From: an uncultured Prevotellaceae bacterium
Lineage (GTDB): Bacteria > Bacteroidota > Bacteroidia > Bacteroidales > Bacteroidaceae
Reading direction: 5' to 3'
Assembly: GCA_902769705.1 (NCBI GenBank)
Contig: CACXPX010000004.1
Location: forward strand, 104,376-168,375
DNA length: 64,000 nt
Made by a program: the position numbers and the translations under genes. Of the stretch, positions 53,952 through 61,567 are shown in pieces. The notes below the pieces were generated by a model. The model was not told the DNA's origin and made no database searches. It saw only the letters and a list, made by a program, of their open reading frames with translations. Numbering within the stretch: the stretch's first letter is position 1; each line of letters starts with the position of its first letter.

Positions 53952-54682
53952 TACACTTCTTCGGGTTTCATGTTGGTGTAAACCGTCTGAACGTCATCGA
54001 AGTCCTCGAGTTTCTCCACCATTTTGTCAATGGTTTCACGCTGCTCGGGTGTCACATCCTTCAAGTCGTTGGGGATGCGGGTGAACTCAGCACCAGTCAC
54101 CTCGAAACCGTTCTCCTCAAGATGCTTCTGAATGGCACCAAACGACGAGGGGTCGCCATAAATGGTGATGGAGTTCTCTTCTTCATCCTCGTCGAACTCG
54201 TCTTCCACACCATAGTCAATCAAGTCGAGAATCATCTCGTCCATATCGAGTCCGTCCTTCTTCTTGAATGTGAACACAGCCTTGTGGTCAAACAAGAAAG
54301 ACAAAGAACCCTGAGTGCCCAAGTTTCCGTTGAACTTGTTGAACACCGAACGTACATCGCCCACCGTACGGGTGGTGTTGTCGGTCAGGGTTTCCACAAA
54401 GATGGCAATGCCGTGAGGTCCATATCCTTCGTAAGTCACCTCCTTGTAGTCGCTCTGGTCTTTACCCATTGCGTTCTTGATGGCACGCTCAATGTTGTCC
54501 TTCGGCATATTCTCGCGCTTAGCATTGGCGATAATGGCACGAAGGGCAGGATTCATGTCAGGTTCCGGGCCGCCAGCCTTCACGGCGATAGCAATCTGCT
54601 TACCAATCTTAGTAAACGTCTTGGCCATGTGGCCCCATCTCTTCAGCTTTGCAGCTTTACGATATTCAAATGCTCTTCCCAT
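53951..54682 (-). CDS. yebC: YebC/PmpR-family translation or transcription regulator
   Basis: The 243-residue protein is a full-length YebC: MGRAFEYRKAAKLKRWGHMA, AGGPEPDMNPALRAIIANAK, PKDNIERAIKNAMG and YEGYGPHGIAIFVETLTDN. It was first described as a DNA-binding regulator; later work ties members of the family to translation of difficult peptide runs. Role in this organism is not shown. It is in a minus-strand run pheT, four-helix-bundle gene, yebC, TSCPD gene. Confidence 0.94.
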   Translation of the reverse strand: MGRAFEYRKAAKLKRWGHMAKTFTKIGKQIAIAVKAGGPEPDMNPALRAIIANAKRENMPKDNIERAIKNAMGKDQSDYKEVTYEGYGPHGIAIFVETLTDNTTRTVGDVRSVFNKFNGNLGTQGSLSFLFDHKAVFTFKKKDGLDMDEMILDLIDYGVEDEFDEDEEENSITIYGDPSSFGAIQKHLEENGFEVTGAEFTRIPNDLKDVTPEQRETIDKMVEKLEDFDDVQTVYTNMKPEEV

Positions 54683-54686
54683 CTTA

Positions 54687-54735
54687 CATTTTACAATTTA
54701 ACTATTATACTATTTTACTATTTACTATTTCACTA
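54687..54735. repeat. ACTATT octamer-like repeat array
   Basis: About six short steps of the form WWACTATT follow each other with a period of 8 bp (7 bp once), in the spacer between the four-helix-bundle gene and yebC. The array on the other side of the four-helix gene has a different unit. Confidence 0.65.
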
Positions 54736-55104
54736 TTAATTATTTTCCAAGTGTTTACGTGTACTTACTATTGAACTGACAATTATCTTCAACAACTCAA
54801 CACACTCATCATGTAACGGTTCTACCCTTTTCTGCGGCAACAACCCTGACTCCATGATAATTTCCATCCAATGACTTGTCTCATCGAGTTCTTCCTCCAC
54901 CATCTTCAGCTTATTCAAGAAATCTTTTCCAGATTTCCCTAAACATGCAGCACGATAATTGGCTGCCGGTGAAGTTCCTGACCTGACCACTTGAGAACCT
55001 ATGGCTCTCCCCGAAATTGTATCTGGCATACTATCAACCATCTTGATAATCCGAATAGAAAAGGTTTTAAATCTTTCCTTTAATTCGCTTTCAGTCATAC
55101 CCAA
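54736..55104 (-). CDS. Four-helix-bundle protein (S23/IVS-encoded family)
   Basis: The 122-residue helical protein matches the four-helix-bundle family first seen in 23S rRNA intervening sequences: FKTFSIRIIKMVDSMPD, then GRAIGSQVVRSGTSPAANYR, LNKLKMVEEELDETSHWME. Relatives form pentamers and bind nucleic acid; the Avd protein of diversity-generating retroelements is related. Here there is no rRNA gene, reverse transcriptase or template repeat nearby. It sits between pheT and yebC with a different short tandem repeat on each side, which looks like an insertion into an operon. Confidence 0.88.
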   Translation of the reverse strand: MGMTESELKERFKTFSIRIIKMVDSMPDTISGRAIGSQVVRSGTSPAANYRAACLGKSGKDFLNKLKMVEEELDETSHWMEIIMESGLLPQKRVEPLHDECVELLKIIVSSIVSTRKHLENN

Positions 55105-55182
55105 TCGTCAAATGTCAGATAGTCAGATAGCCAAATTGTCCAATAATCAGATTGTCAAATCGTGAAATTGTCAAATAGTCCA
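55103..55182. repeat. Octamer repeat array between the four-helix gene and pheT
   Basis: Ten 8-bp steps run from 55103 to 55182 with unit ATTGTCAA and variants (AATCGTCA, AATGTCAG, ATAGTCAG, ATAGCCAA, ATTGTCCA and others). It fills the space from the four-helix start codon to the pheT stop codon. Drift between units with constant length suggests old repeats kept in register. Confidence 0.8.
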
Positions 55183-55183
55183 A

Positions 55184-57646
55184 TCAGCGAAGCTGAGCAC
55201 CGAGCTGCTTCGTCAGCTGAGCGATGAGTTTGTTCATGATAGCCTCAATCTGCTTGTCGTTAAGCGTCTTTTGCTCGTCTTGCAGAATGAAGTTCACGGC
55301 GTAGCTCTTCTTTCCTTCTGGCAGGTTCTTGCCTTCGTAGACATCGAAAAGCTCCACCTTCTTCAGCAGTTTCTTCTCGCTCTGGCGGGCAATCTGCTCA
55401 ATCTGCTCAAACTCCACGCTCTTGTCAATCAGCAAGGCAAGGTCGCGGCTCACGGCTGGATACTTCGAAATCTCGTAATACTCCACTTTGTTCTTGCGAA
55501 TAGCCTTCATCACGGAAGTCCAATTGATGTCGGCATAATAGACATCGTTGGCGATTCCGGCCTCTTTCAGAAGCTTACGGCTCACGATACCCAGCTCAGC
55601 CAGCAATTTGCCACCACGGTTCTTGACAGCCAATCCCTTCGAGAAGATATCGTTTCCGCTCTTCTCGCACACCATCATGCCAGCAGGCACACCCAGTCGG
55701 GCGAAGATGTTCTGCACATAGGCGTTCAACTCGTAGAAAGAGCTGTCTTCATTGGGATGAATCCAACTGCCTTCCACACGCTTGCCTGTCACCCAAAGTG
55801 CAAGGTGCATCTCCTCGGAATAGGCTTTGATGGGAGCCTCGTCGGTTTCTTTCTCCTTATTATAATGATAGCAGTTGCCAAACTCGAAGAACTTCAAGTT
55901 GGGGTTCTTGCGGTTGGCATTGCGCACGATGCTCTCCAAACCTCCGAAGAGCAATGTCTGACGCATCACGCCAAGGTCGGCCGAAAGCGGATTCATCACC
56001 CTCACCGTCTTCTCCAACGAATAGGCTTCGGTCAATCCGTCATAGTAAGCCACCTTGCTCAGCGAGTTGTTCAGTATCTCGTTGAAGCCGCTTCCCACCA
56101 ACTGCTCGCTCACCAGGTTCTGAAGCTTGTATTGCTTGTCCTCCTCACCTTGAACGGTCAGAGAGCTCTTCAGCTGGGTGGGAATCTCCACATTATTATA
56201 TCCATAGATGCGAAGAATGTCTTCAACCACATCGCAAGGACGCTGAACGTCAACGCGATAGGCAGGCACTTGGAGCATCAGCCCCTCTTCGTTCTCATCA
56301 AGAATCTGCATTTCGAGCGACTTCACGATGCTCTTGATGGTGTCTTTGCCGATTTCCTTTCCAATGAGTTGGTGCACGTAGTCGTACTTCAAATCCACAC
56401 GAGCGTCTTCAATGGGATTGGGATAGACATCCTTGATTTGCATCGAAACCTTGCCACCAGCCAACTCGCGGCAGAGAATGGCAGCTTGTTTCATAGCGTA
56501 GAGCGTTCCGTTGGGGTCTATACCACGCTCGAAACGATAGCTTGAATCGGTGCTCAACCCATGACGACGAGCACTCTTGCGAATCCATGTGGGATGGAAA
56601 TAGGCGGCTTCGAGCACCACGTTGCGCGTTGTTTCGTAGGTTCCACTACCCTTTCCGCCAAAGATACCGGCAATACACATGGGCTCCTCAGCGTTGCAAA
56701 TCGAGAGGTCGTGCTCGCCAAGAACGTGCTCATCACCATCGAGCGTCACAAACTTGGTGCCCTCGGGCTGGGTGCGAACCACAATCTTGTGGCCCTCAAC
56801 CATATCGGCATCAAAGCAATGCATCGGCTGGCCGTAAGCCATCATGATGTAGTTGGTGATGTCAACAATATTGTTAATCGGGCGCAAGCCGATAACTTTC
56901 AGTTTATTCTGGAGCCATTCGGGGCTTTCCTTCACATCGCAATCAGTAACGCTCAGGCAAACATAACGCTTGCAAGCCTCTTGGTTCTCGATTTCAACTT
57001 CGATGGGAAGGTCTTCGTTGTCAACCGTAAACGCCTCGCAATCAGGACGATGCAACGATGTGTTATAGCCATTTTGCACCAGCCAAGCATACAAGTCGCG
57101 AGCCACGCCCCAATGCGAAAGGGCATCAGCACGATTGGCCGTGATGTCAATCTCAATCACCCAATCGCTCTCCAGATTGTAATATTCGGCAGCAGGTGTT
57201 CCCACCACAGCGTCATCGGGCAACACAATGATTCCATCGTGGCTGGTTCCCACGCCAATCTCGTCTTCGGCACAAATCATTCCGTTCGACTCGATACCAC
57301 GAAGCTTTGCCTTCTTGATCACAAACTCCTTGTCTCCATCATAGAGCACGCAACCCAGGTCGGCCACAATCACCTTCTGTCCGGCAGCCACATTAGGCGC
57401 TCCGCACACAATCTGCTGGGGCTCAGCCTTTCCCAAGTCAACGGTGGTGAGATGAAGGTGGGTGTCGGGAATATCCTCGCAAGTGAGCACCTTGCCCACG
57501 AACAAGCCTTTCAAACCGCCTTTAATCGTTTGCACTTCCTCCAAAGCGTCAACCTCCAAACCACACGAAGTCAAGGCATCTGCAACCTCTTGCGGGGTGA
57601 GGTCGAAGTCGACATACTCTTTAAGCCATTTATAAGAAATATTCAT
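55184..57646 (-). CDS. pheT: Phenylalanine--tRNA ligase beta subunit
   Basis: PheT is the larger subunit of the alpha2-beta2 enzyme that charges tRNA-Phe. At 820 residues it is full length. It has the N-terminal MNISYKWLKEYVDFDLTPQE, an OB-type tRNA-binding domain (about 40-150, IVCGAPNVAAGQKVIVADLG), the B3/B4 editing domain (LRPINNIVDITNYIMMAYGQ), B5 and the catalytic-like domain (FFEFGNCYHYNKE). The C-terminal anticodon-binding domain follows (YPAVSRDLALLIDKSVEFEQ). pheS is not adjacent. It is driven by a promoter region with repeated elements. Confidence 0.97.
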   Translation of the reverse strand: MNISYKWLKEYVDFDLTPQEVADALTSCGLEVDALEEVQTIKGGLKGLFVGKVLTCEDIPDTHLHLTTVDLGKAEPQQIVCGAPNVAAGQKVIVADLGCVLYDGDKEFVIKKAKLRGIESNGMICAEDEIGVGTSHDGIIVLPDDAVVGTPAAEYYNLESDWVIEIDITANRADALSHWGVARDLYAWLVQNGYNTSLHRPDCEAFTVDNEDLPIEVEIENQEACKRYVCLSVTDCDVKESPEWLQNKLKVIGLRPINNIVDITNYIMMAYGQPMHCFDADMVEGHKIVVRTQPEGTKFVTLDGDEHVLGEHDLSICNAEEPMCIAGIFGGKGSGTYETTRNVVLEAAYFHPTWIRKSARRHGLSTDSSYRFERGIDPNGTLYAMKQAAILCRELAGGKVSMQIKDVYPNPIEDARVDLKYDYVHQLIGKEIGKDTIKSIVKSLEMQILDENEEGLMLQVPAYRVDVQRPCDVVEDILRIYGYNNVEIPTQLKSSLTVQGEEDKQYKLQNLVSEQLVGSGFNEILNNSLSKVAYYDGLTEAYSLEKTVRVMNPLSADLGVMRQTLLFGGLESIVRNANRKNPNLKFFEFGNCYHYNKEKETDEAPIKAYSEEMHLALWVTGKRVEGSWIHPNEDSSFYELNAYVQNIFARLGVPAGMMVCEKSGNDIFSKGLAVKNRGGKLLAELGIVSRKLLKEAGIANDVYYADINWTSVMKAIRKNKVEYYEISKYPAVSRDLALLIDKSVEFEQIEQIARQSEKKLLKKVELFDVYEGKNLPEGKKSYAVNFILQDEQKTLNDKQIEAIMNKLIAQLTKQLGAQLR

Positions 57647-57705
57647 TGAATGATAATTTATAAGTTCGCTTAGAACTGTTTTTTATTCCTATTTTTCCAA
57701 ATTCG

Positions 57706-58012
57706 GTGCAAAGTTACGATTAAATGAGCAAAATACAAAAGGAAAACTTGTTTTTCTTTTTATTTTCGAATGCTAGAAACTTCGGCGAAGCCAAAGTTAC
57801 GAAAAAACGAGAGAAAAAGCTAAAGGAAAACTTGTTTTTCTTTGTTTTTATCTTCCCCACAAACGTGGCCGATGACCGTTGGTTCCGAGTGCATGTAACT
57901 TCGGCAAAAGCCAAAATTACTAAAAATCGAGAGCAGAACAAAAGAAATTTTTCTTTTTTATGCCGAGATGAAGTAATTTCGCGATGTTTTCAAGCCAAAT
58001 TACTAAAAAGAT
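57706..58012. repeat. Repeated promoter-like cassette upstream of pheT
   Basis: The 490-bp gap between pheT and the metallopeptidase gene has no credible gene. It holds related segments: GCCAAAGTTAC-type cores at 57711, 57793, 57912 and, eroded, at 57985-57995; a CTTCGGC..GCC hairpin before the second and third (57780, 57898); and AAAGGAAAACTTGTTTTTCT at 57738 and 57822. Each core contains a minus-strand TAnnTTTG. The third also has TTTG (57942-57939) 19 bp upstream of TAATTTTG (57919-57912). A frame open at 57724-58068 is Lys- and Phe-rich and only reflects these repeats. Confidence 0.7.
57709..57739 (-). promoter_or_regulatory. Consensus promoter of pheT
   Basis: Minus-strand TTTG (57739-57736), a 19-bp spacer and TAACTTTG (57716-57709) match both elements exactly. 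The leader to the ATG at 57646 is about 55-60 bases. Confidence 0.85.
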
Positions 58013-58077
58013 TAGAGATTAAGGATGAAAGAAGCGAGTTTTTTGCAATTTTCGGTGCTATGTATTAAAATTTTTCG

Positions 58078-58085
58078 TATCTTTG
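58078..58085 (+). promoter_or_regulatory. -7 element of the metallopeptidase gene promoter
   Basis: TATCTTTG matches TAnnTTTG; the -33 element is weak. The ATG at 58138 follows after about 50 bp. Confidence 0.6.
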
Positions 58086-58137
58086 TCCGCGAAGAATCAA
58101 AATCAACCTGAACAATAAACTAAAAAACAATAAAACT

Positions 58138-59013
58138 ATGAGATTAAACGGACGTAGAGAAAGTAACAACGTAGAGGACCGCCGCGGAATGAGTGCAGGT
58201 GCAAAAGCCGGCATCGGCGGCATCGGCGGTATCATCCTTATCGCCTTGTTCACCCTCCTTACAGGTGGAAACCTTGGTGACATTGTCAACAACGTAGTGC
58301 AGAGCGGAGGCTTGGGAGCCGTACAGGAAGAGCAAGCCGAAGGCCAGCGCGAGTTTACCGAAGAAGAGCAAGAGCTTGCAAAGTTCTCGCGCCAGGTGCT
58401 TGCAGGAACCGAAGACGTTTGGGGCGAGGTGTTCCAGAAGATGGGACGCAAATACACTCCTCCCACCCTCGTTCTCTTCACCAACCGCGTGAATAGCGCT
58501 TGCGGAACAGCCAGCAGCGCCGTAGGACCATTCTATTGCTCGGGCGACCAGAAGCTTTACATCGACTTGAGCTTCTTCACCACGATGAAACGCCAGCTGG
58601 GAGCCGATGGCGACTTCTCTTATGCTTATGTGATTGCACACGAAGTAGGTCACCACGTTGAGAACCTGCTCGGCATCTTGGGCAAAGCCCACCAGCAGAT
58701 GAACCAAACCGACAAGGTCTCGGCAAACAAAATCAGCGTGCGTCTGGAGCTTCTTGCCGACTATTATGCAGGCGTCTGGGCCCACTACGACAACAAGCAA
58801 TACAACTCGTTGGAGCCCGGCGACGTTGAAGAGGCCATCGATTGCGCCCAGAAGATTGGCGACAACTATCTGCAGAAGAAAGCACAAGGCTACGTGCAAC
58901 CCGAATCGTTCACCCATGGAACCAGCGCCCAGCGCCAGAAGTGGCTCAAGCTCGGCATTCAGACCGGTAACATGAACACCACGACCTTCGGAGTCAGCGA
59001 AAGCGAATTGTAA
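58138..59013 (+). CDS. Membrane-anchored neutral zinc metallopeptidase, YpfJ family
   Basis: The 291-residue product has a short charged N-terminus (MRLNGRRESNNVEDRRGM), one Gly-rich membrane helix at about 25-45 and an external domain. The zinc-peptidase motif is VIAHEVGHHVENLLG near residue 166 (HExxH). The partner acidic residue is probably in RLELLADYYAGVWAHY. Family features include FSRQVLAGTEDVWGEVFQK and the ending FGVSESEL. Substrates are unknown. Its last 29 bases of coding sequence plus the following terminator region are duplicated 2,158 bp downstream. Confidence 0.92.
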   Translation: MRLNGRRESNNVEDRRGMSAGAKAGIGGIGGIILIALFTLLTGGNLGDIVNNVVQSGGLGAVQEEQAEGQREFTEEEQELAKFSRQVLAGTEDVWGEVFQKMGRKYTPPTLVLFTNRVNSACGTASSAVGPFYCSGDQKLYIDLSFFTTMKRQLGADGDFSYAYVIAHEVGHHVENLLGILGKAHQQMNQTDKVSANKISVRLELLADYYAGVWAHYDNKQYNSLEPGDVEEAIDCAQKIGDNYLQKKAQGYVQPESFTHGTSAQRQKWLKLGIQTGNMNTTTFGVSESEL

Positions 59014-59054
59014 ACAATCATTCAGTTATAAAACCAATGTGAGGGTGCCGAACG
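58985..59054 (+). repeat. Left copy of a 70-bp direct repeat (metallopeptidase 3' end)
   Basis: This segment covers the last 29 bases of the metallopeptidase gene, its 3' untranslated part and the first arm of its terminator. It matches 61143-61212 with a single mismatch (59036-59037 region, AATG against AACG). The two copies flank a fimbrillin-like gene and an FKBP-domain gene. Confidence 0.9.
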
Positions 59055-59074
59055 TGAATTCGATACCCTCTTTT
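59041..59074 (+). terminator. Intrinsic terminator of the metallopeptidase gene
   Basis: GAGGGT and CGAA (59041-59052) pair with TTCG and ACCCTC (59058-59070), with a small internal loop, followed by six T. The duplicated copy at 61199-61228 keeps both arms but has lost the T run. Confidence 0.8.
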
Positions 59075-59096
59075 TTATCTCCCTTTATCTATAAGG

Positions 59097-59894
59097 CTAG
59101 CCAAAGGTGAGCGTCTTGCTGAGGATATTGCCGGGATTGGCATCGCCAGCCATATCTGAGAGGGTCTCAGTTGCCACCGTCCCGCCGCTCTCGTAGACCA
59201 CCCTCTGCTGCCCGCCTATGGACTGCATGGCGGGAATGGCCATGTAGACGGTGTTGATGCCGTTGGAAGCAACTGTAAAGGTGGCCATCGAGATTTTGAC
59301 CTCGCCAATCATGAAGGTCAGCGTGGCCGTCTGGCCGCCGGCAACACCAGCGGGGGCCTTTACGGTGAGCTTCAGGTATGAGTTGTATGGGAAGAGGTTG
59401 CAGACGATGTGCTTGCCGTCGCCGTACTGGGTAGAGCCTCTATAGAAATTGCACTTGGTGGCACCTTCCAGCGTACCGTCCTGCTCGAGGAAGATGGAGC
59501 CTATGTAGCTGGTGCTGCCGTCGTCGTTGAGGGTTATTGAAGTGTTGTTCTGGTCCTTCACCATACAGATGAGCATCGAGTTCTTCTTGAGTGAGCCCTT
59601 GATGGTGCCCTTGAAGGTGGCGGTAGAGGTGGCTGCGCCGCTACTGAGGGTCAGCGTGTTCACCATGTTTTCATGTAACACCATCAGCTTGTCGTTCTCC
59701 TGCCACGTGGCATTGATGTTGGCCCCGCCGTCGGCATAGGCCACACGGGTGGCATCGAAGCTGCTGTAGTGGGCGGTAATGGTGACGGGTGTCTGCACCT
59801 CATCGGGGTCTACGGGGTCGTTGTCGCTGCTGCAGGCGACGCTCATCCCTGCGGTGAGCAGGAGCAGCATGGTCTTAAAGATAATCTTTTTCAT
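59097..59894 (-). CDS. Fimbrillin-like lipoprotein
   Basis: The 265-residue product begins MKKIIFKTMLLLLTAGMSVAC, a lipoprotein signal with Cys at 21, then SSDNDPVDPDE. The segment DATRVAYADGGANINATWQE followed by NDKLMV is typical of the fimbrillin family of Bacteroidota, surface lipoproteins or pilus subunits with two beta-sandwich domains. The chain is shorter than many fimbrillins. It could be a pilus subunit, a tip protein or a surface antigen. It lies on the minus strand in the segment between the 70-bp direct repeats and has its own promoter. Confidence 0.8.
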   Translation of the reverse strand: MKKIIFKTMLLLLTAGMSVACSSDNDPVDPDEVQTPVTITAHYSSFDATRVAYADGGANINATWQENDKLMVLHENMVNTLTLSSGAATSTATFKGTIKGSLKKNSMLICMVKDQNNTSITLNDDGSTSYIGSIFLEQDGTLEGATKCNFYRGSTQYGDGKHIVCNLFPYNSYLKLTVKAPAGVAGGQTATLTFMIGEVKISMATFTVASNGINTVYMAIPAMQSIGGQQRVVYESGGTVATETLSDMAGDANPGNILSKTLTFG

Positions 59895-59951
59895 CGTCGG
59901 CTTATTTCACTAAAATTCCACAGCACTTTAGTTTAACTTTCTTTTATAGCG

Positions 59952-59981
59952 CAAAGGTACGATTTTTTTCAATAATGCAAA
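59952..59981 (-). promoter_or_regulatory. Promoter of the fimbrillin-like gene
   Basis: Minus-strand TTTG (59981-59978), an 18-bp spacer and TACCTTTG (59959-59952). The leader to the ATG at 59894 is about 50 bases. Confidence 0.75.
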
Positions 59982-60042
59982 ACGAGAGGGCAAACTTTTT
60001 GCAAATGGGAATAGAGTACAAATATAAATATCAGAGTAATAA

Positions 60043-60074
60043 TTTGGAATTGTCAAAGAAAACACCTATTTTTG
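60043..60074 (+). promoter_or_regulatory. Consensus promoter of the FKBP-domain gene
   Basis: TTTG (60043-60046), a 20-bp spacer and TATTTTTG (60067-60074) match both elements. It is divergent from the fimbrillin-like gene promoter. Confidence 0.85.
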
Positions 60075-60107
60075 CAACCAACACAAACAAGTTAAAAACT
60101 TATTGAC

Positions 60108-61133
60108 ATGAAAAAGACAATTGTTCAAAGAATAATAATCCTGTTGGTCTTTACGGCCAACGTCTTGTTTGCCCATGCACAGGCCTATGAGTATGTTTGT
60201 AAAAAAGAGGGGGACTTTTGGACATGCGGTCTGAAAAACCTCATCGAGTTGCAAGAAGACTTGGGGATAACTTTTGAATTGAGAGGGCGTAAAGGATATC
60301 TTTGGAAACTCTACTGGCGGATATATGACCGTCGAAATACTGGAAGGCAATTTGACACCGATGCTAATACGAATGAGCATTCACAGGTGGTTGTTTATCT
60401 GGAAAACGGGATAAGTTTCACTTTTAGAGATTGCTTCTCCCTACCCGATTACAGCTCTTTCCTGTATATGTCAGATGCAGTAGATTGGGTGAACATGATG
60501 AGCGATTCCCAAGGACAGTCATTAGCAATGGCATTTCTCAGATCGTATAACATTACGAAAATCTCCTTTGACGGCAAGACCATTTACACTCCTAAGATGC
60601 GCTCAGCAGAGACTTTTGAAGCTATGGCCCAAGACTTGCAGACCAAGACTGGAGACCCATATTTATGTGGAGGTGAAAAGGTAAACAAAACAGCTCTTGA
60701 CGAGTATGGGAATGAACTGATAAGCGAGATGCGTATTGCCTCAGAAAGCAAAGAGGCGGGAGAGAAATATATGGCCAATTACGCCAAGCAGCCGAACGTG
60801 AGAAAACTCAGCAGTGGTGTGCTCTATAAGGTCATCAAGGCGGGTACTGGCAGGAAGCCCCTACTGACCTCTACAATAAAAATCAACTATAAAGGTAATA
60901 CCATTGACGGAGTTGACCTCGGCGACACTTTTAAAAACAGAGATCCAATGACAACACGTGCCAACATAACGATTAGTGGTTTTGCAGATGCTTTGCAACA
61001 AATGCCAGTTGGTTCTATTTGGGAAATAGTCATTCCCTATGACAAAGCTTACGGCGAAAAAGGTACAGGGAAAATCAAACCATACTCAGCATTGATTTTC
61101 AAGGTCGAACTTCTTAATATTGAAGAGTATTAG
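60108..61133 (+). CDS. Exported protein with C-terminal FKBP-type peptidyl-prolyl isomerase domain
   Basis: The 341-residue product has a signal peptide (MKKTIVQRIIILLVFTANVL, then FAHAQ). Residues about 25-200 are a unique domain with paired cysteines (YVCKKEGDFWTCG) that I do not recognise. A helical linker (AGEKYMANYAKQPNVRKLSS) leads into an FKBP domain at about 230-341: SGVLYKVIKAGTGRKPLLTS, INYKGNTIDG, ALQQMPVGSIWEIVIPYDKA, YGEKGTGKIKPYSALIFKVE. The FKBP core lacks some ligand-pocket aromatic residues usual in Mip/FkpA. It may act as a periplasmic folding helper. It lies inside the duplicated-end segment. Confidence 0.87.
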   Translation: MKKTIVQRIIILLVFTANVLFAHAQAYEYVCKKEGDFWTCGLKNLIELQEDLGITFELRGRKGYLWKLYWRIYDRRNTGRQFDTDANTNEHSQVVVYLENGISFTFRDCFSLPDYSSFLYMSDAVDWVNMMSDSQGQSLAMAFLRSYNITKISFDGKTIYTPKMRSAETFEAMAQDLQTKTGDPYLCGGEKVNKTALDEYGNELISEMRIASESKEAGEKYMANYAKQPNVRKLSSGVLYKVIKAGTGRKPLLTSTIKINYKGNTIDGVDLGDTFKNRDPMTTRANITISGFADALQQMPVGSIWEIVIPYDKAYGEKGTGKIKPYSALIFKVELLNIEEY

Positions 61134-61142
61134 ACTTTCCCC

Positions 61143-61212
61143 CCTTCGGAGTCAGCGAAAGCGAATTGTAAACAATCATTCAGTTATAAAACCAACGTGA
61201 GGGTGCCGAACG
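61143..61212 (+). repeat. Right copy of the 70-bp direct repeat
   Basis: The copy starts 9 bp after the FKBP-domain gene stop and encodes the last residues of the metallopeptidase (FGVSESEL and stop) without the rest of that gene. It agrees with 58985-59054 at 69 of 70 positions. Confidence 0.9.
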
Positions 61213-61386
61213 CAATTCGGTACCCTCGCTTGTTTTACCGTCCTTCGGGTTCTTGGGAGCCGCCAAACTCTCCCGAGTCAGTGGCCCTTGTTTGTTTTTA
61301 ATTCTTTCGTTGTTTATTACTTCGTCACTTTGAACAAACTTTCGAAGTTGCTCACGTTCGGAAATGTGAGCGAGTTCCCATTTCTC

Positions 61387-61533
61387 TCACTTAACCGCAA
61401 CTTTTACGCTCTTCTCACCAATCTTCACGATGGCGATGCTGCCCTGTGGCAAACGGGCGGGAACCAGAGTCTTTCCGCCTCTGCTGACGGCTGCTCCCAA
61501 TTCCATGCCGCTGGTGTCATACACGGCAACCTT
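61387..61533 (-). pseudogene. 3' relic of a T9SS type A cargo gene
   Basis: The last 48 residues before a TGA stop read TKVAVYDTSGMELGAAVSRG, then LPQGSIAIVKIGEKSVKVAVK. This is the pattern of the T9SS type A sorting domain (VYD.xG, LPxGxYIVK, basic end). Upstream of about 61534 the frame continues only briefly as non-domain sequence (to 61596) and meets the 3' end of the next gene. The original gene is therefore truncated. A free-standing domain would not be exported, so I call it a relic. Confidence 0.65.
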
Positions 61534-61567
61534 CGTGCTCCAATTACAAAAATGAAAAAAGAAGCTG

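Noticed and set aside
54736-55104. Avd-type gene of a diversity-generating retroelement
   Set aside because: The four-helix family is related, but there is no reverse transcriptase, template repeat or variable repeat nearby.
57724-58068. A 114-codon frame in the pheT-metallopeptidase gap
   Set aside because: Its Lys/Phe-rich sequence follows the tandem repeats, with no domain, and the repeats drift without respect for codons.
58144-58917. Long minus-strand frame across the metallopeptidase gene
   Set aside because: Mirror of a gene with a clear HExxH motif; no independent support.
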